From positions 1 through 64,000 of the forward strand of contig UQQM01000006.1 in assembly GCA_900543205.1 (NCBI GenBank): DNA of 64,000 bases, read 5' to 3'. Below the pieces are notes generated by a model. That model worked only from the letters and a program-made list of their open reading frames with translations. It was not told the origin of the DNA and did no database searches. This DNA is from an uncultured Bacteroides sp. (GTDB lineage: Bacteria; Bacteroidota; Bacteroidia; Bacteroidales; UBA932). Each line of letters opens with the position of its first letter. Positions within the stretch are counted from its first letter, which is position 1. The position numbers were made by a program, and so were the translations under genes. This document shows, in pieces, positions 16,130-25,198 of the stretch.

Positions 16130-16183
16130 AACGAACGCAGGCCTCGTTATTAAAGCGTTTAAATAATGAGGCCCTCGTTCGTT
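16130..16183. repeat. Large imperfect palindrome upstream of the fructan susC
   Basis: A 22-bp left arm (16130-16151, starting AACGAACG) and a 22-bp right arm (16162-16183, ending CGTTCGTT) are complementary at 19 of 22 positions around a 10-nt loop (16152-16161). It lies 26 bp after the HTCS stop and 109 bp before the susC ATG. It could be the HTCS terminator (no clear T-run follows), a dyad operator for the AraC domain, or a leader hairpin. Confidence 0.7.
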
Positions 16184-16291
16184 ACAATCTTTGCAATAAA
16201 AATAGAACAATTCGAAAAAATCGTGGCATCCCCGTAAAAGCCGCAGGACTAATTTTGTGACATCAATAACACCAAAACTACAATATCGCTT

Positions 16292-19243
16292 ATGAAATCT
16301 TACCATTTCTTGAAGAAGTTGCTGCTAGCTGCAGCCGCATCTCTGCTGACGGTAAGTATGTTTGCACAGAATGTCACGGTTTCGGGAACCGTCACCGACG
16401 AAGGCGGCTTTCCCGTCATCGGAGCAAGCGTGATGATTCCGGGAACGACGACCGGAGCGGTCACGGACATCGACGGCAAATATACTTTGGAAGTCGACGC
16501 CAACGCCGTTCTCGAGATATCCTCAATAGGATATAACAAGGTGACGGAGAAAGTCGGAGGAAGGACCGTCATCAACGTCGTCCTGTCGGAAGACAAGGAG
16601 CTCCTTGACGATGTGGTCGTGGTCGGCTACGCCGTCGGCAACAAGAAGACCATTTCGGGCGCCATAGAGAGAGTGACGGCCGAAGACATGAACACCGGCT
16701 ACGTGGCCTCGGCCATCGATGCCATCCGGGGCAAGATTCCCGGACTCGTAATCAGCACCACGGGAGGCAGCCTTGACGCACCCACCGTCCGCCTGCGCGG
16801 AACCACCTCCCTCTCCGGAGGCAGCGACCCTCTCGTAATCATCGACGGCAGCTTCAGCTCCCTTGAAGAGCTCGACGAGATAGCCTCTCAGGACATCGAG
16901 GAGATTTCAGTGCTCAAGGACGCGTCCGAGAGCGCCCAGTACGGCTCGCGCGGCGCCGCCGGAGTCATCGTGGTGACCACCAAGAAAGGCGAGCAGGGCA
17001 AGGCGTCCATCTCCTACAACGGACAGTTCGGCGTCAGCACTGCCTACAAGCAGCTCGAAATGCTGAGCGCCGACGAATGGCGCGACCTCAACGAGCGCAA
17101 GTTCAACGGCTCTGGCGACGACCTCGGAGCCAACACCAACTGGTACACCTGGGTGCAGAACCCCCTCGTGACCCAGAACAACCACAACATCTCCCTCACC
17201 CAGGGAACCACCAAGGGAAGCGTGCGCGCATCCATAGGGTTCAACCAGCGCAACGGCCTGATAAGGGGCACCGGGAACAACACCTACAACATGAGGCTCA
17301 ACGCTTCCCAGAAAGCCCTGAACAACAAGCTCAACCTTGAGATGAACCTCGCCGGAACCTACCGTGAGGGCAAGAGCAAGCCGGGCGTATGGAGCAGCGC
17401 TCTCGTATACAATCCCACCTATCCTTCAGAAAGGAACGCCGAGACCGGCCTCTGGGACATCGTCCAGGCAGCCAAATCCATGACCACCCATCCGGGCGAG
17501 CTCATGGACACCCAGATGGAGAACAACTCCGTGCGCATCACCGCCAGCGGACGCGCGACCTATACCATCATCGACGGGCTCAACCTCAGCGCCTTCGGTT
17601 CCTTCGGCTACCGCACGTTCAACAACTACAGCTACTACCGCAACGACGTGACCAACTACCAGGGAGTACGCGGAGAAGCCACGATACGCAACTACGACAC
17701 CCGCGAACTGCTCGGCAACGTGCAGCTCTCATACGTCAAGGATTTCGGCAAGCACTCAATCAACGCCCTCGCGCTGGTGGAGGCCCAGAGCTCCTACAGC
17801 TTCAACAACAGCTCCACCGTCCAGGGCTTCGACACCAACTACTTCAAGTGGTACAACATGCAGGCGGGAAGCACCATCAACTGGGGTGACGTGACCTCAC
17901 AGGCCACCAAGAGCAACATCCTCTCCTATATGGGCCGCCTGAACTACATGTACGACGACCGCTATGTAGTGACCGTGAACCTGCGCACCGACGGTTCCTC
18001 CAAGCTGGGAGCCAACCACAAATGGGGTTTCTTCCCTTCAGCCTCGGCGGCGTGGATCATCTCCAACGAGGCCTTCATGGAGAACCAGGACGTCATATCC
18101 AACCTCAAGTTCCGCGTGGGCTACGGCGTGACCGGCAACCAGAGCGGAATCAGCCCCCTGCGTTCGCTCAACCTCATGGCCCCGTCAGGCATCAGCCAAT
18201 ACAACGGCACCAATGTGGTGACCTTCGCCACCACGGCCAACGCCAACCCCGACCTGCGCTGGGAGACCAAGCACACCTTCGACGTGGGTCTTGACTTCGC
18301 CCTCTGGGGAGGCAGGTTCAACGGAACCTTCGACTATTACCGCTCCACGACCAAGGACATGCTCTACACCTACGCGGTATCAGTTCCTCCCTTCGAGTAC
18401 AGCACCCTGCTCGCCAATCTCGGAGAGATGACCAACAACGGCTTCGAGCTCAGTCTCAGCGGTGAGGTGATAAGCACCAAGGACCTCGGACTCACCCTCA
18501 CGGCGAGCGTGGCGCACAACGAGAACACCCTCGTATCGCTTGAAGGCACCTATCAGGGCGAGAATTTCACGACCGCCGAATGGATTCCCGTATCCTCCGC
18601 CGGAGGAGCCGGAATGGTGGGCAACAACAACGTGAGCTACATGGCCGAAGGCTACCCCGTCGGAATATTCCGCCTTCCCGTCCATGACGGCTTCGACATC
18701 GACGAGAACGGCCACAAGACCTACAAGATGAAGGATCTCGACAACAGCGGCGGAATCGACGTCGGCGACAGCGGCGACCGCGAGATACTCGGACAGGTAG
18801 TGCCCAAGCTCACCGCCAACTTCAACGCAAGGCTGCGCTGGAAGAATTTCGACGCCGAGATGCAGATTAACGGAGCCTTCGGCCACCACATCTACAATTT
18901 CACCGGCATGTACATGAACTCCCTGAGCCAGTTCCCTCTCTACAACGTGCTCAAGACCGCAGAGGACCTCAACATCTACGACCTGCAGAATACGAGCTAC
19001 TGGCTGGAGAGAGGCGACTACGCCCACATCGAGTACATCACCATAGGCTACACCATCCCCTTGAAGAGCAAGGCCCTGCAGAACCTCCGCGTGGCGCTGT
19101 CATGCAACAACATCGCGACCATCACCGGATACTCCGGGCTCACTCCACTGATCAACTCCGCAAGCTACAGCAGCGGTGTCGACGCAAGGAACGTCACCCC
19201 TCTCCAGAGGACCTTCACCCTGCACCTCAGCATGAGATTCTAA
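16292..19243 (+). CDS. SusC-like TonB-dependent transporter of the fructan locus
   Basis: 983 residues. A signal peptide ends at SMFAQ (about 26). The carboxypeptidase-regulatory-like domain follows (VTVSGTVTDEGGFPVIGASV, to about 105), then the TonB-box/plug start LLDDVVVVGYAVGNKKTISG, the plug with RGAAGVIVVTTKKG, and a 22-strand barrel ending in FTLHLSMRF with the terminal Phe. SusC forms the outer-membrane pore that imports oligosaccharides under a SusD lid. First gene of the run susC-susD-ceramidase-like-GH32, with SusD 20 bp downstream. A TTTG-containing -7-like sequence lies at 16186-16193. Activation by the adjacent HTCS is expected. Substrate (levan or inulin type fructan) is inferred from GH32 and fructokinase. 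Confidence 0.93.
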   Translation: MKSYHFLKKLLLAAAASLLTVSMFAQNVTVSGTVTDEGGFPVIGASVMIPGTTTGAVTDIDGKYTLEVDANAVLEISSIGYNKVTEKVGGRTVINVVLSEDKELLDDVVVVGYAVGNKKTISGAIERVTAEDMNTGYVASAIDAIRGKIPGLVISTTGGSLDAPTVRLRGTTSLSGGSDPLVIIDGSFSSLEELDEIASQDIEEISVLKDASESAQYGSRGAAGVIVVTTKKGEQGKASISYNGQFGVSTAYKQLEMLSADEWRDLNERKFNGSGDDLGANTNWYTWVQNPLVTQNNHNISLTQGTTKGSVRASIGFNQRNGLIRGTGNNTYNMRLNASQKALNNKLNLEMNLAGTYREGKSKPGVWSSALVYNPTYPSERNAETGLWDIVQAAKSMTTHPGELMDTQMENNSVRITASGRATYTIIDGLNLSAFGSFGYRTFNNYSYYRNDVTNYQGVRGEATIRNYDTRELLGNVQLSYVKDFGKHSINALALVEAQSSYSFNNSSTVQGFDTNYFKWYNMQAGSTINWGDVTSQATKSNILSYMGRLNYMYDDRYVVTVNLRTDGSSKLGANHKWGFFPSASAAWIISNEAFMENQDVISNLKFRVGYGVTGNQSGISPLRSLNLMAPSGISQYNGTNVVTFATTANANPDLRWETKHTFDVGLDFALWGGRFNGTFDYYRSTTKDMLYTYAVSVPPFEYSTLLANLGEMTNNGFELSLSGEVISTKDLGLTLTASVAHNENTLVSLEGTYQGENFTTAEWIPVSSAGGAGMVGNNNVSYMAEGYPVGIFRLPVHDGFDIDENGHKTYKMKDLDNSGGIDVGDSGDREILGQVVPKLTANFNARLRWKNFDAEMQINGAFGHHIYNFTGMYMNSLSQFPLYNVLKTAEDLNIYDLQNTSYWLERGDYAHIEYITIGYTIPLKSKALQNLRVALSCNNIATITGYSGLTPLINSASYSSGVDARNVTPLQRTFTLHLSMRF

Positions 19244-19263
19244 TCCATTAATCGAAACAAGAC

Positions 19264-21132
19264 ATGAAAAAGATATTTATAGGAATGTTTGCATTCGGAG
19301 CCGTCCTCTGCGGCTGCTCCAACTTCCTCGAAGAGACGGCCTACAGCTCTTTCAGCAAGGAAGAGGCATTCAAGAACCCGACTCTTGTCTACCTCAACAC
19401 CGTCCAGTCCGTCTATTCGGGCATGGCCGAGCAGGGAATGGCACTGAGCAACACGAACAACTACTACCTTCTGTCCGAGTTCTCGTCCGACCTCGCCTAC
19501 ATGCCCACACGTTTCAACGACTGGCTCGACGGAGGCGCCCGCCAGGCCCTGTTCCTCCATACCTGGTCCACATCCTACAACGTGTTCACCAACCTCTGGA
19601 ACCACAACTGGGGACAGATAGGCAAATGCAACACGGCCATCGACTCCATCCAGGACATCATCGACGAGATGGGGGACAACGACGGAATCTTCCAGAGCTA
19701 CATCTATGAGCTGCGCGGCATCCGTGCATATTACTACTACCTCTCATGCAACATCTGGGGCAACGTGCCCATCGTGGAGAGCGGCGACCAGAGCGTCAGC
19801 AGCGTGAGCCAGACCGGCAGAGGTTCGGTCTATGAATTCGTCCGTGACGAGCTCTGCGAAATCATACCCTACCTCTCCGACGAGAAGTGCTCCAACCAGA
19901 GCAGCGAGTACTACGGAAGGTTCACCAAGTCCGTAGGCTACGCCCTGATGGCGAAGCTCGCGACCAACGCGGCAGTATTCGCCTATGACAACTGGCATGA
20001 CGGCAGCTACATCGGCGGTTTCGACAAGGTCGAGCCCGTGGTGACCGAGAGAGGCAAGGAGCAGATGATTACCCTCGACGGAGAGACCCGCAACGCATGG
20101 GAGACGGTAATCTACTGCCATGACCAGCTCGCGGCGGCAGGCTACGACCTAGACCCCGACTTCAACTCCGTCTTCAACGTCGGCAACGAGACTTCCATCG
20201 AGAACATCTTCATCCGCCCGAACGACGTCACGACCTACCGTCTCAACCAGCACACCCACTGGTGGGGCTTCAACGCCGAGCACGCGATGCTCTACACTCC
20301 CGCCAGAGGAGGCGGCAACGGCAACTGCTCGACCCAGGCATGCGCCGAAATATTCGGAGTGAAATACGATCCCGTCAAGGGAGCCACCGTCGACGGCTAC
20401 AATGTAGGCCAGGCCGACTTCGACCCCGCCAATGCGGCCGAGGATTATTCGGAGGCCGACCCCCGCTGGGACAAGAGCTTCTTCTATGGAGACTTCACCA
20501 TCGAAGGCAAGGTTCCCGGCTCGGGCATCGCAGGCTCGCCCTACACCAGAGGGAACTATCTCGCCTACCAGGGACAGCTCCACATGCAGTTCGCAACGGA
20601 TCTTGACGTTTCCGCGAGCAACATGGACTGGGCCAACTACATCGTGCGCTGGAGCGGATGCCGTCCCAAGAAGCCGGAAGTTGACAAGACCGACGTACAC
20701 ACCCAGTTCTCATACTACTCGAACGCCGACATCGTGGTATACCGCATGGCCGACATGATTCTGCTTGCAGCCGAGGCATACTACAGGCTCGGGGACAGCG
20801 GCAAGGCCCTCGAACTCATCAACAAGGTGCGCAACCGCGTGGGAGCCGAGCCCAGGACCACGGTCGACATCCATGCCATCTCCGACGAACGCGCCCTCGA
20901 GCTCATGTGGGAGCCCACCCGCAGGGAAGACCAGATCAGATTCGGAACATACGCCGAACCCACCGTGGACAAGAACGAGAACACCAAGTGCGCAGCCATC
21001 TCCGCAGGTGACTGGAGCGGCGAAGCCGGATGGTACAACGACCAGGAAGGCATCACCCTCGTGTTCCCCCTCCCCCAGAGCGTACTCGAACTCAACAAGA
21101 ATCTTGAACAGAATTACGGTTACTCTTTATAA
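19264..21132 (+). CDS. SusD-like glycan-binding lipoprotein of the fructan locus
   Basis: 622 residues, long for a SusD. Lipoprotein signal MKKIFIGMFAFGAVLCGC with lipid Cys18. The N-terminal SusD helices start at NFLEETAYSSFSKEEAF, and the tetratricopeptide-like core includes YIYELRGIRAYYYYLSCNIWGNVPI. The RagB/SusD C-terminal region has YRMADMILLAAEAYYRLGDSGKALELINKVRNRVG, and the family ending VFPLPQSVLELNKNLEQNYGY. It binds the fructan at the cell surface and acts as the lid of the SusC pore. Co-transcribed with the preceding susC. Confidence 0.93.
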   Translation: MKKIFIGMFAFGAVLCGCSNFLEETAYSSFSKEEAFKNPTLVYLNTVQSVYSGMAEQGMALSNTNNYYLLSEFSSDLAYMPTRFNDWLDGGARQALFLHTWSTSYNVFTNLWNHNWGQIGKCNTAIDSIQDIIDEMGDNDGIFQSYIYELRGIRAYYYYLSCNIWGNVPIVESGDQSVSSVSQTGRGSVYEFVRDELCEIIPYLSDEKCSNQSSEYYGRFTKSVGYALMAKLATNAAVFAYDNWHDGSYIGGFDKVEPVVTERGKEQMITLDGETRNAWETVIYCHDQLAAAGYDLDPDFNSVFNVGNETSIENIFIRPNDVTTYRLNQHTHWWGFNAEHAMLYTPARGGGNGNCSTQACAEIFGVKYDPVKGATVDGYNVGQADFDPANAAEDYSEADPRWDKSFFYGDFTIEGKVPGSGIAGSPYTRGNYLAYQGQLHMQFATDLDVSASNMDWANYIVRWSGCRPKKPEVDKTDVHTQFSYYSNADIVVYRMADMILLAAEAYYRLGDSGKALELINKVRNRVGAEPRTTVDIHAISDERALELMWEPTRREDQIRFGTYAEPTVDKNENTKCAAISAGDWSGEAGWYNDQEGITLVFPLPQSVLELNKNLEQNYGYSL

Positions 21133-21141
21133 CTTTACGCC

Positions 21142-22500
21142 ATGAAACGAATAACACTGATTCTCATGACCGCAGCGGCATTGTTGCTCAGCTTCAGCGC
21201 CGCGGCACAGAACGGCCCGCGCGGCCAGCTCAAGGTCGGCGCGAGCAAGGTTGACGTGACCATCGCCCCCGAGGACCTGCCCGAGACAAGCTACGGCATC
21301 CTCGACCCCAACCACGTAAGGGCGATCATCTTCACGAACGGCAGCGAGACCGCAGGCTTCGTGAACATCGACGGCAACATGAACGGCAGGACCGTCCAGG
21401 CCGTGAGCGAGAGGGTCGAGAAGGAGCTCGGCATCCCGCAGGGCAACATCATCTACTGCGGCACCCACTGCCACTACACGGGGACCGTGAAGGGTGACGA
21501 GCTCGCAGAGAGGATGTTCTCCGCAATCAAGACGGCCTACGACAGGATGGAGCCCGCCAAGGTCGGCTTCGGCAGCGGTGTGTCCTACCTCAACGTGAAG
21601 AGGGATCTCTTCGACGCCGAGAGAGGCACCTGGTGGGAAGGCCCCGACTATGACGGCAAGTCCGACAAGACCGTGGCCGTGATGTACTTCCAGAGCATGG
21701 AGGGCAAGCCTCTCGCAGTGCTCTACAACTACGCGATGCACGCCGTGATCACCGGAAACCTCGACATGGTGTCACAGGACTTCCCCGGCAAGTCGGAGGC
21801 CTACATCGAGAGCAGGTTCGGAGATGACTTCGTGGCTATGTTCACCTCCGGAGCCGCCGGCGACCAGAACCCCATCTACTTCCAGCAGACCTTCGACCTG
21901 CGCGACATCCGAATCAAGGAGTTCGCGGAGCGCGGAATCGACATCTCCAACAAGATGCCTCCGGGAGGCCAGGGACTCGACAGGAACAACCCCGAGGTGC
22001 ACAGGTTGATGGAGGAGCAGAAGAAGATGGCCGAGAGCTTCGGACAGCTGCTCGGAGAGGAGGTCAAGTACGTGATGCAGGAGATGCGCCGCTTCGAATC
22101 GGACGTGACCCTCAACTGCGAGCGCAAGACCGTCAGCGTTCCCGGACGCAGACAGCTCAACGGCGGCGGACGCGCCGGCTATGCGGGTGAATACGAAGAC
22201 GCCGACCCCGTGCAGATCAACCTCGGGCTCGTGATGCTCGACGACATCCCCGTATGCGCAGTGGCGGCGGAAGTCTACAACGCCATCGCCGTGGACCTCA
22301 AGAACAAATCACCCTACTCACGCACCTTCATGGTCACCGTATGTGACGGCATGGGAGCTCGCGGCGGCGGATACATCCCCGACGACGAATCCTACGGCAT
22401 GCAGGTGTTCGAAGTCCTGGGCTCAAGATTCAAGCAGGGCTACGCCCAGACCGCGATTGTTGAAAACCTGTTGGACATGATTCATAATGCGACACATTAG
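21142..22500 (+). CDS. Secreted neutral/alkaline ceramidase-like hydrolase
   Basis: 452 residues with a signal peptide ending SFSAAAQ (about 23). The mature start LKVGASKVDVTIAPEDLP, the metal-binding CGTHCHYTG (about 113), a later His in YNYAMHAVIT, and SGAAGDQNP (about 237) are the landmarks of the neutral/non-lysosomal ceramidase N-terminal domain, a zinc amidohydrolase fold. The protein lacks the C-terminal immunoglobulin-like domain of true ceramidases (usually 650 residues or more), so sphingolipid hydrolysis is not implied. Related short proteins are common as unassigned members of polysaccharide loci. It sits 9 bp after susD and overlaps the GH32 gene by 14 bp, so it is translated with the fructan machinery. 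Its reaction is unknown; cleavage of an ester, amide or decoration is a guess. Confidence 0.75.
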   Translation: MKRITLILMTAAALLLSFSAAAQNGPRGQLKVGASKVDVTIAPEDLPETSYGILDPNHVRAIIFTNGSETAGFVNIDGNMNGRTVQAVSERVEKELGIPQGNIIYCGTHCHYTGTVKGDELAERMFSAIKTAYDRMEPAKVGFGSGVSYLNVKRDLFDAERGTWWEGPDYDGKSDKTVAVMYFQSMEGKPLAVLYNYAMHAVITGNLDMVSQDFPGKSEAYIESRFGDDFVAMFTSGAAGDQNPIYFQQTFDLRDIRIKEFAERGIDISNKMPPGGQGLDRNNPEVHRLMEEQKKMAESFGQLLGEEVKYVMQEMRRFESDVTLNCERKTVSVPGRRQLNGGGRAGYAGEYEDADPVQINLGLVMLDDIPVCAVAAEVYNAIAVDLKNKSPYSRTFMVTVCDGMGARGGGYIPDDESYGMQVFEVLGSRFKQGYAQTAIVENLLDMIHNATH

Positions 22501-24214
22501 ACTGATTTTCCCCGCAGCCCTGGCATTGCTGCTCTGCGGCTGCGGCAGAAATTCCGTCGAGATGACCGCCGAGAGGGACTGGCTGCTGATTCCGGCTTCG
22601 GACAGAGGGCCAGTCGCCTCTCTGGCGATTTTATCGGACGGAAAGAACATCCTGGGCGAGGCCCAGCTGATCAACCCCGCGCCCGACACGGCCGACTACT
22701 GGATTCCCGTGGACATCTCCGGCTACAGGGGGCGGCAGCTTGAAATCGTCATCGACGGCGAAGAGAGCCCCGAGGCGGCGTTGTCCGCAGTCCGGCAGTC
22801 GGATTCGAGGGAGCTCGACCTCGACGAACCTTACCGCCAGGTCTACCACTTCACGCCCGAATTCGGGTGGACGAACGATCCGAACGGAATGGTCTTCCAT
22901 AACGGGGAATACCATCTTGCCTACCAGGCGAACCCCTATGGGACAAAGCATTACAACATGCACTGGGGCAACGCCGTATCCACCGACCTCGTACACTGGG
23001 AGGATCTTCCGTTCATAGTGGCGCCCGATGAGCTCGGGGCCATATTCTCCGGAAGCTCCGTGGTCGACAGCGAAGGCACCGCAGGCTTCGGCGAGAACGC
23101 GATAGTGGCCATGTACACCTCCGCGAGCGACACCCAGAAGCAGAGCATAGCCTGGAGCACCGACGGCGGCCGCAGCTACACCAAGCACGACGGCAACCCC
23201 GTTCTCGAGGAGCCCGGCATCAAGGATTTCCGCGACCCGAAGCTGCTCCGCTACGGCGACCGCTGGATAGTGTCCGTGGCAGCGGGCGACAGAATCATAT
23301 TCTACGAATCCCCGGACCTGAAGAGCTGGAGCAAGCTCAGCGAATTCGGCGAGGACATGGGAGCGCACGGCGGTGTATGGGAGTGCCCCGACCTGATTCC
23401 CATGGAATACGACGGACAGCAGAAATGGGTGCTGATTGTCAACATCAACCCGGGCGGCCCCAACGGCGGCAGCGCGGCCCAGTATTTCATAGGGGACTTT
23501 GACGGCAGGAATTTCATTCCCGATCCCCTGCCCTATCCTTTATGGATTGACGAAGGCATGGACAACTACGCCGGTGTCACGTTCAGCAATACCGGGGAGC
23601 GCAATATCTTCCTGGGCTGGATGAGCAACTGGCTGTACTCCGAGCAGACCCCGACCGTGAACTTCCGCAACGGCATGACCATAGCGCGCGACCTCAGCCT
23701 GCGCCATGACGGCGAGCATCTGATTCTCGCCAGCTCCCCTTCTCCGGAGATTCTTTCGGCACGGAAGGAAGCCGTCAGCTTCAGGAACGGAATGAAGGAC
23801 GGTGTGTGCGAGATTCCGGAGCTGCTCCCCGGGAACGACGGGGCATACGAGCTCTGCATGACCGTCACACCCGGAAAGAGCGGGAAATTCGAGCTCTGCC
23901 TCGGCAACTCGCTCGGAGAGAAGGCGGTATGGAGCTTCGACTTCAACGCGCTCACCCTGAATCTCGACAGGTCGGCGAGCGGACGCACGGACTTCTCCGA
24001 CAAGTTCGGCAAGTCCGACATACGGGCAGGGCTCGTGAAGCGCGACCGCTATGAGCTGCGGCTGTTCGTGGACAGGCAGTCGACCGAGCTGTTCATCAAC
24101 GACGGCGACGTCTCCTTCACCAACTGCGTCTTCCCGAACGAAGCCTACGACAGCCTCAGCCTGAGCTCCCCCGACGCCAGCGTCAGCGGAATAAAGGTCT
24201 ACAGGCTGGAATAG
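22487..24214 (+). CDS. GH32 fructan hydrolase (levanase/inulinase family) lipoprotein
   Basis: 575 residues. Signal MRHIRLIFPAALALLLCGCG with lipid Cys19, so it is membrane anchored. Residues 28-110 are an extra N-terminal beta domain. The five-blade GH32 propeller follows with the three acidic residues in place: nucleophile Asp131 in WTNDPNG, transition-state Asp250 in FRDPK, and acid/base Glu299 in WECPD. The C-terminal beta-sandwich (LRLFVDRQSTELFINDG) is typical of the family. It releases fructose or short fructo-oligosaccharides from beta-2,6 or beta-2,1 fructan; endo or exo action cannot be read off. Last gene of the operon, with a strong hairpin terminator behind it. Confidence 0.94.
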   Translation: MRHIRLIFPAALALLLCGCGRNSVEMTAERDWLLIPASDRGPVASLAILSDGKNILGEAQLINPAPDTADYWIPVDISGYRGRQLEIVIDGEESPEAALSAVRQSDSRELDLDEPYRQVYHFTPEFGWTNDPNGMVFHNGEYHLAYQANPYGTKHYNMHWGNAVSTDLVHWEDLPFIVAPDELGAIFSGSSVVDSEGTAGFGENAIVAMYTSASDTQKQSIAWSTDGGRSYTKHDGNPVLEEPGIKDFRDPKLLRYGDRWIVSVAAGDRIIFYESPDLKSWSKLSEFGEDMGAHGGVWECPDLIPMEYDGQQKWVLIVNINPGGPNGGSAAQYFIGDFDGRNFIPDPLPYPLWIDEGMDNYAGVTFSNTGERNIFLGWMSNWLYSEQTPTVNFRNGMTIARDLSLRHDGEHLILASSPSPEILSARKEAVSFRNGMKDGVCEIPELLPGNDGAYELCMTVTPGKSGKFELCLGNSLGEKAVWSFDFNALTLNLDRSASGRTDFSDKFGKSDIRAGLVKRDRYELRLFVDRQSTELFINDGDVSFTNCVFPNEAYDSLSLSSPDASVSGIKVYRLE

Positions 24215-24231
24215 CCCGCAACGCAACAGAG

Positions 24232-24266
24232 AATGACCCCGGAGCCCGCCTGGCCCCGGGGTCATT
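24232..24266 (+). terminator. Rho-independent terminator of the fructan operon
   Basis: Arms AATGACCCCGG (24232-24242) and CCGGGGTCATT (24256-24266) form an 11-bp stem with a 13-nt loop, followed by TTCTATT. It stands between the plus-strand GH32 gene and the convergent esterase gene and may serve both strands. Confidence 0.8.
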
Positions 24267-24308
24267 TTCTATTCCGACGGAAGATGTCCGAAGACGCCTG
24301 CCTGACAA

Positions 24309-25184
24309 TCAAAGCTTCCCGGCAACATTCCTGAGCCAGCATTCAAGCTCGTAGACCCAGCAGCTCTTATATGGCATACTGTCTTTCCATCCGAAGCCGT
24401 GTCCGCCTGAAGGATAGATGTGCATCGAGGCTGAAACTCCATGGGCGAGCAGCTGCTCATAATAGCGCAGGCTGTTCTGGGGCTTGACGTCGGGGTCGTC
24501 AGAACATAGGAAAATAAAAGCTGGAGGAGTATCCTCTGTCACATGTTTCTCGCAACTATATCGGTCAATAAGGTCCTGTGGAGGATTCTTGCCGAGGAGC
24601 GCATCGCGGGAAAGCATATTGGTGAACGACTCTTCCATAGTGATTACCGGATACATGAGTATCTGGAAATCCGGGCGTGTTTCCGGATCGGCATACATGG
24701 TGGCGGCCGAGGCCGCGAGATGTCCGCCGGCCGAATTGCCAGCAATACCTATCTTTGTGATTCCAAGTTCTTCCGACCTGCTCCGCATGATTCTTATCGC
24801 CTGCTGCACATCACTGAGAGGGACATCATGGTGGCCACAAGGCAATCTGTACTGCAGCATGCAGTAAGTAATGCCACGGGCATTGAACCAGTCTTTCATG
24901 TCGCGTCCTTCGTATGTCTGGGATTCCATGATATATGCACCGCCGGGGCACATTATCACACAGAGGCCATTGGGACTCTGCGCGGGATATACTTCCATCA
25001 TGGCGTCTTCGTAGTCGTGAGCCTTGAATACGACAAAGCCGGATCCGGGTTCTGGAATCGTGAATTCGTTGGGCGCACCATCGGGCCAAAGCCTGACAGT
25101 ATCTATTCTCTCCCGTTCACCGACCTGCGCAAAAGCCGCTGCACAAGACAGGAATAAAGCAATGAGAATCGCGAAACGTTTCAT
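24309..25184 (-). CDS. Secreted alpha/beta-hydrolase esterase (acetyl-xylan/acyl esterase-like)
   Basis: 291 residues with a signal peptide ending AAAFAQ (about 20). The oxyanion loop is CPGGAYIMES. The nucleophile elbow is GNSAGGHLAA (Ser near 150), the acid lies in FLCSDDPDVKP, and the His is in YPSGGHGFGW. This is the BD-FAE/hormone-sensitive-lipase-like esterase type that removes acetyl or other acyl groups from glycans. It is the last gene of a susC-susD-esterase operon, 14 bp behind susD, so it probably deacylates the substrate of that transporter. Base composition is richer in A+T than the flanks, in line with the rest of this operon. The glycan is unknown, as the window shows no glycosidase in this operon. 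Confidence 0.85.
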   Translation of the reverse strand: MKRFAILIALFLSCAAAFAQVGERERIDTVRLWPDGAPNEFTIPEPGSGFVVFKAHDYEDAMMEVYPAQSPNGLCVIMCPGGAYIMESQTYEGRDMKDWFNARGITYCMLQYRLPCGHHDVPLSDVQQAIRIMRSRSEELGITKIGIAGNSAGGHLAASAATMYADPETRPDFQILMYPVITMEESFTNMLSRDALLGKNPPQDLIDRYSCEKHVTEDTPPAFIFLCSDDPDVKPQNSLRYYEQLLAHGVSASMHIYPSGGHGFGWKDSMPYKSCWVYELECWLRNVAGKL

Positions 25185-25198
25185 GCCGATATATAATA

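Noticed and set aside
16130..16183. The susC palindrome as a second invertible element
   Set aside because: The arms are separated by only 10 nt and enclose no promoter, too short for an inversion of consequence.
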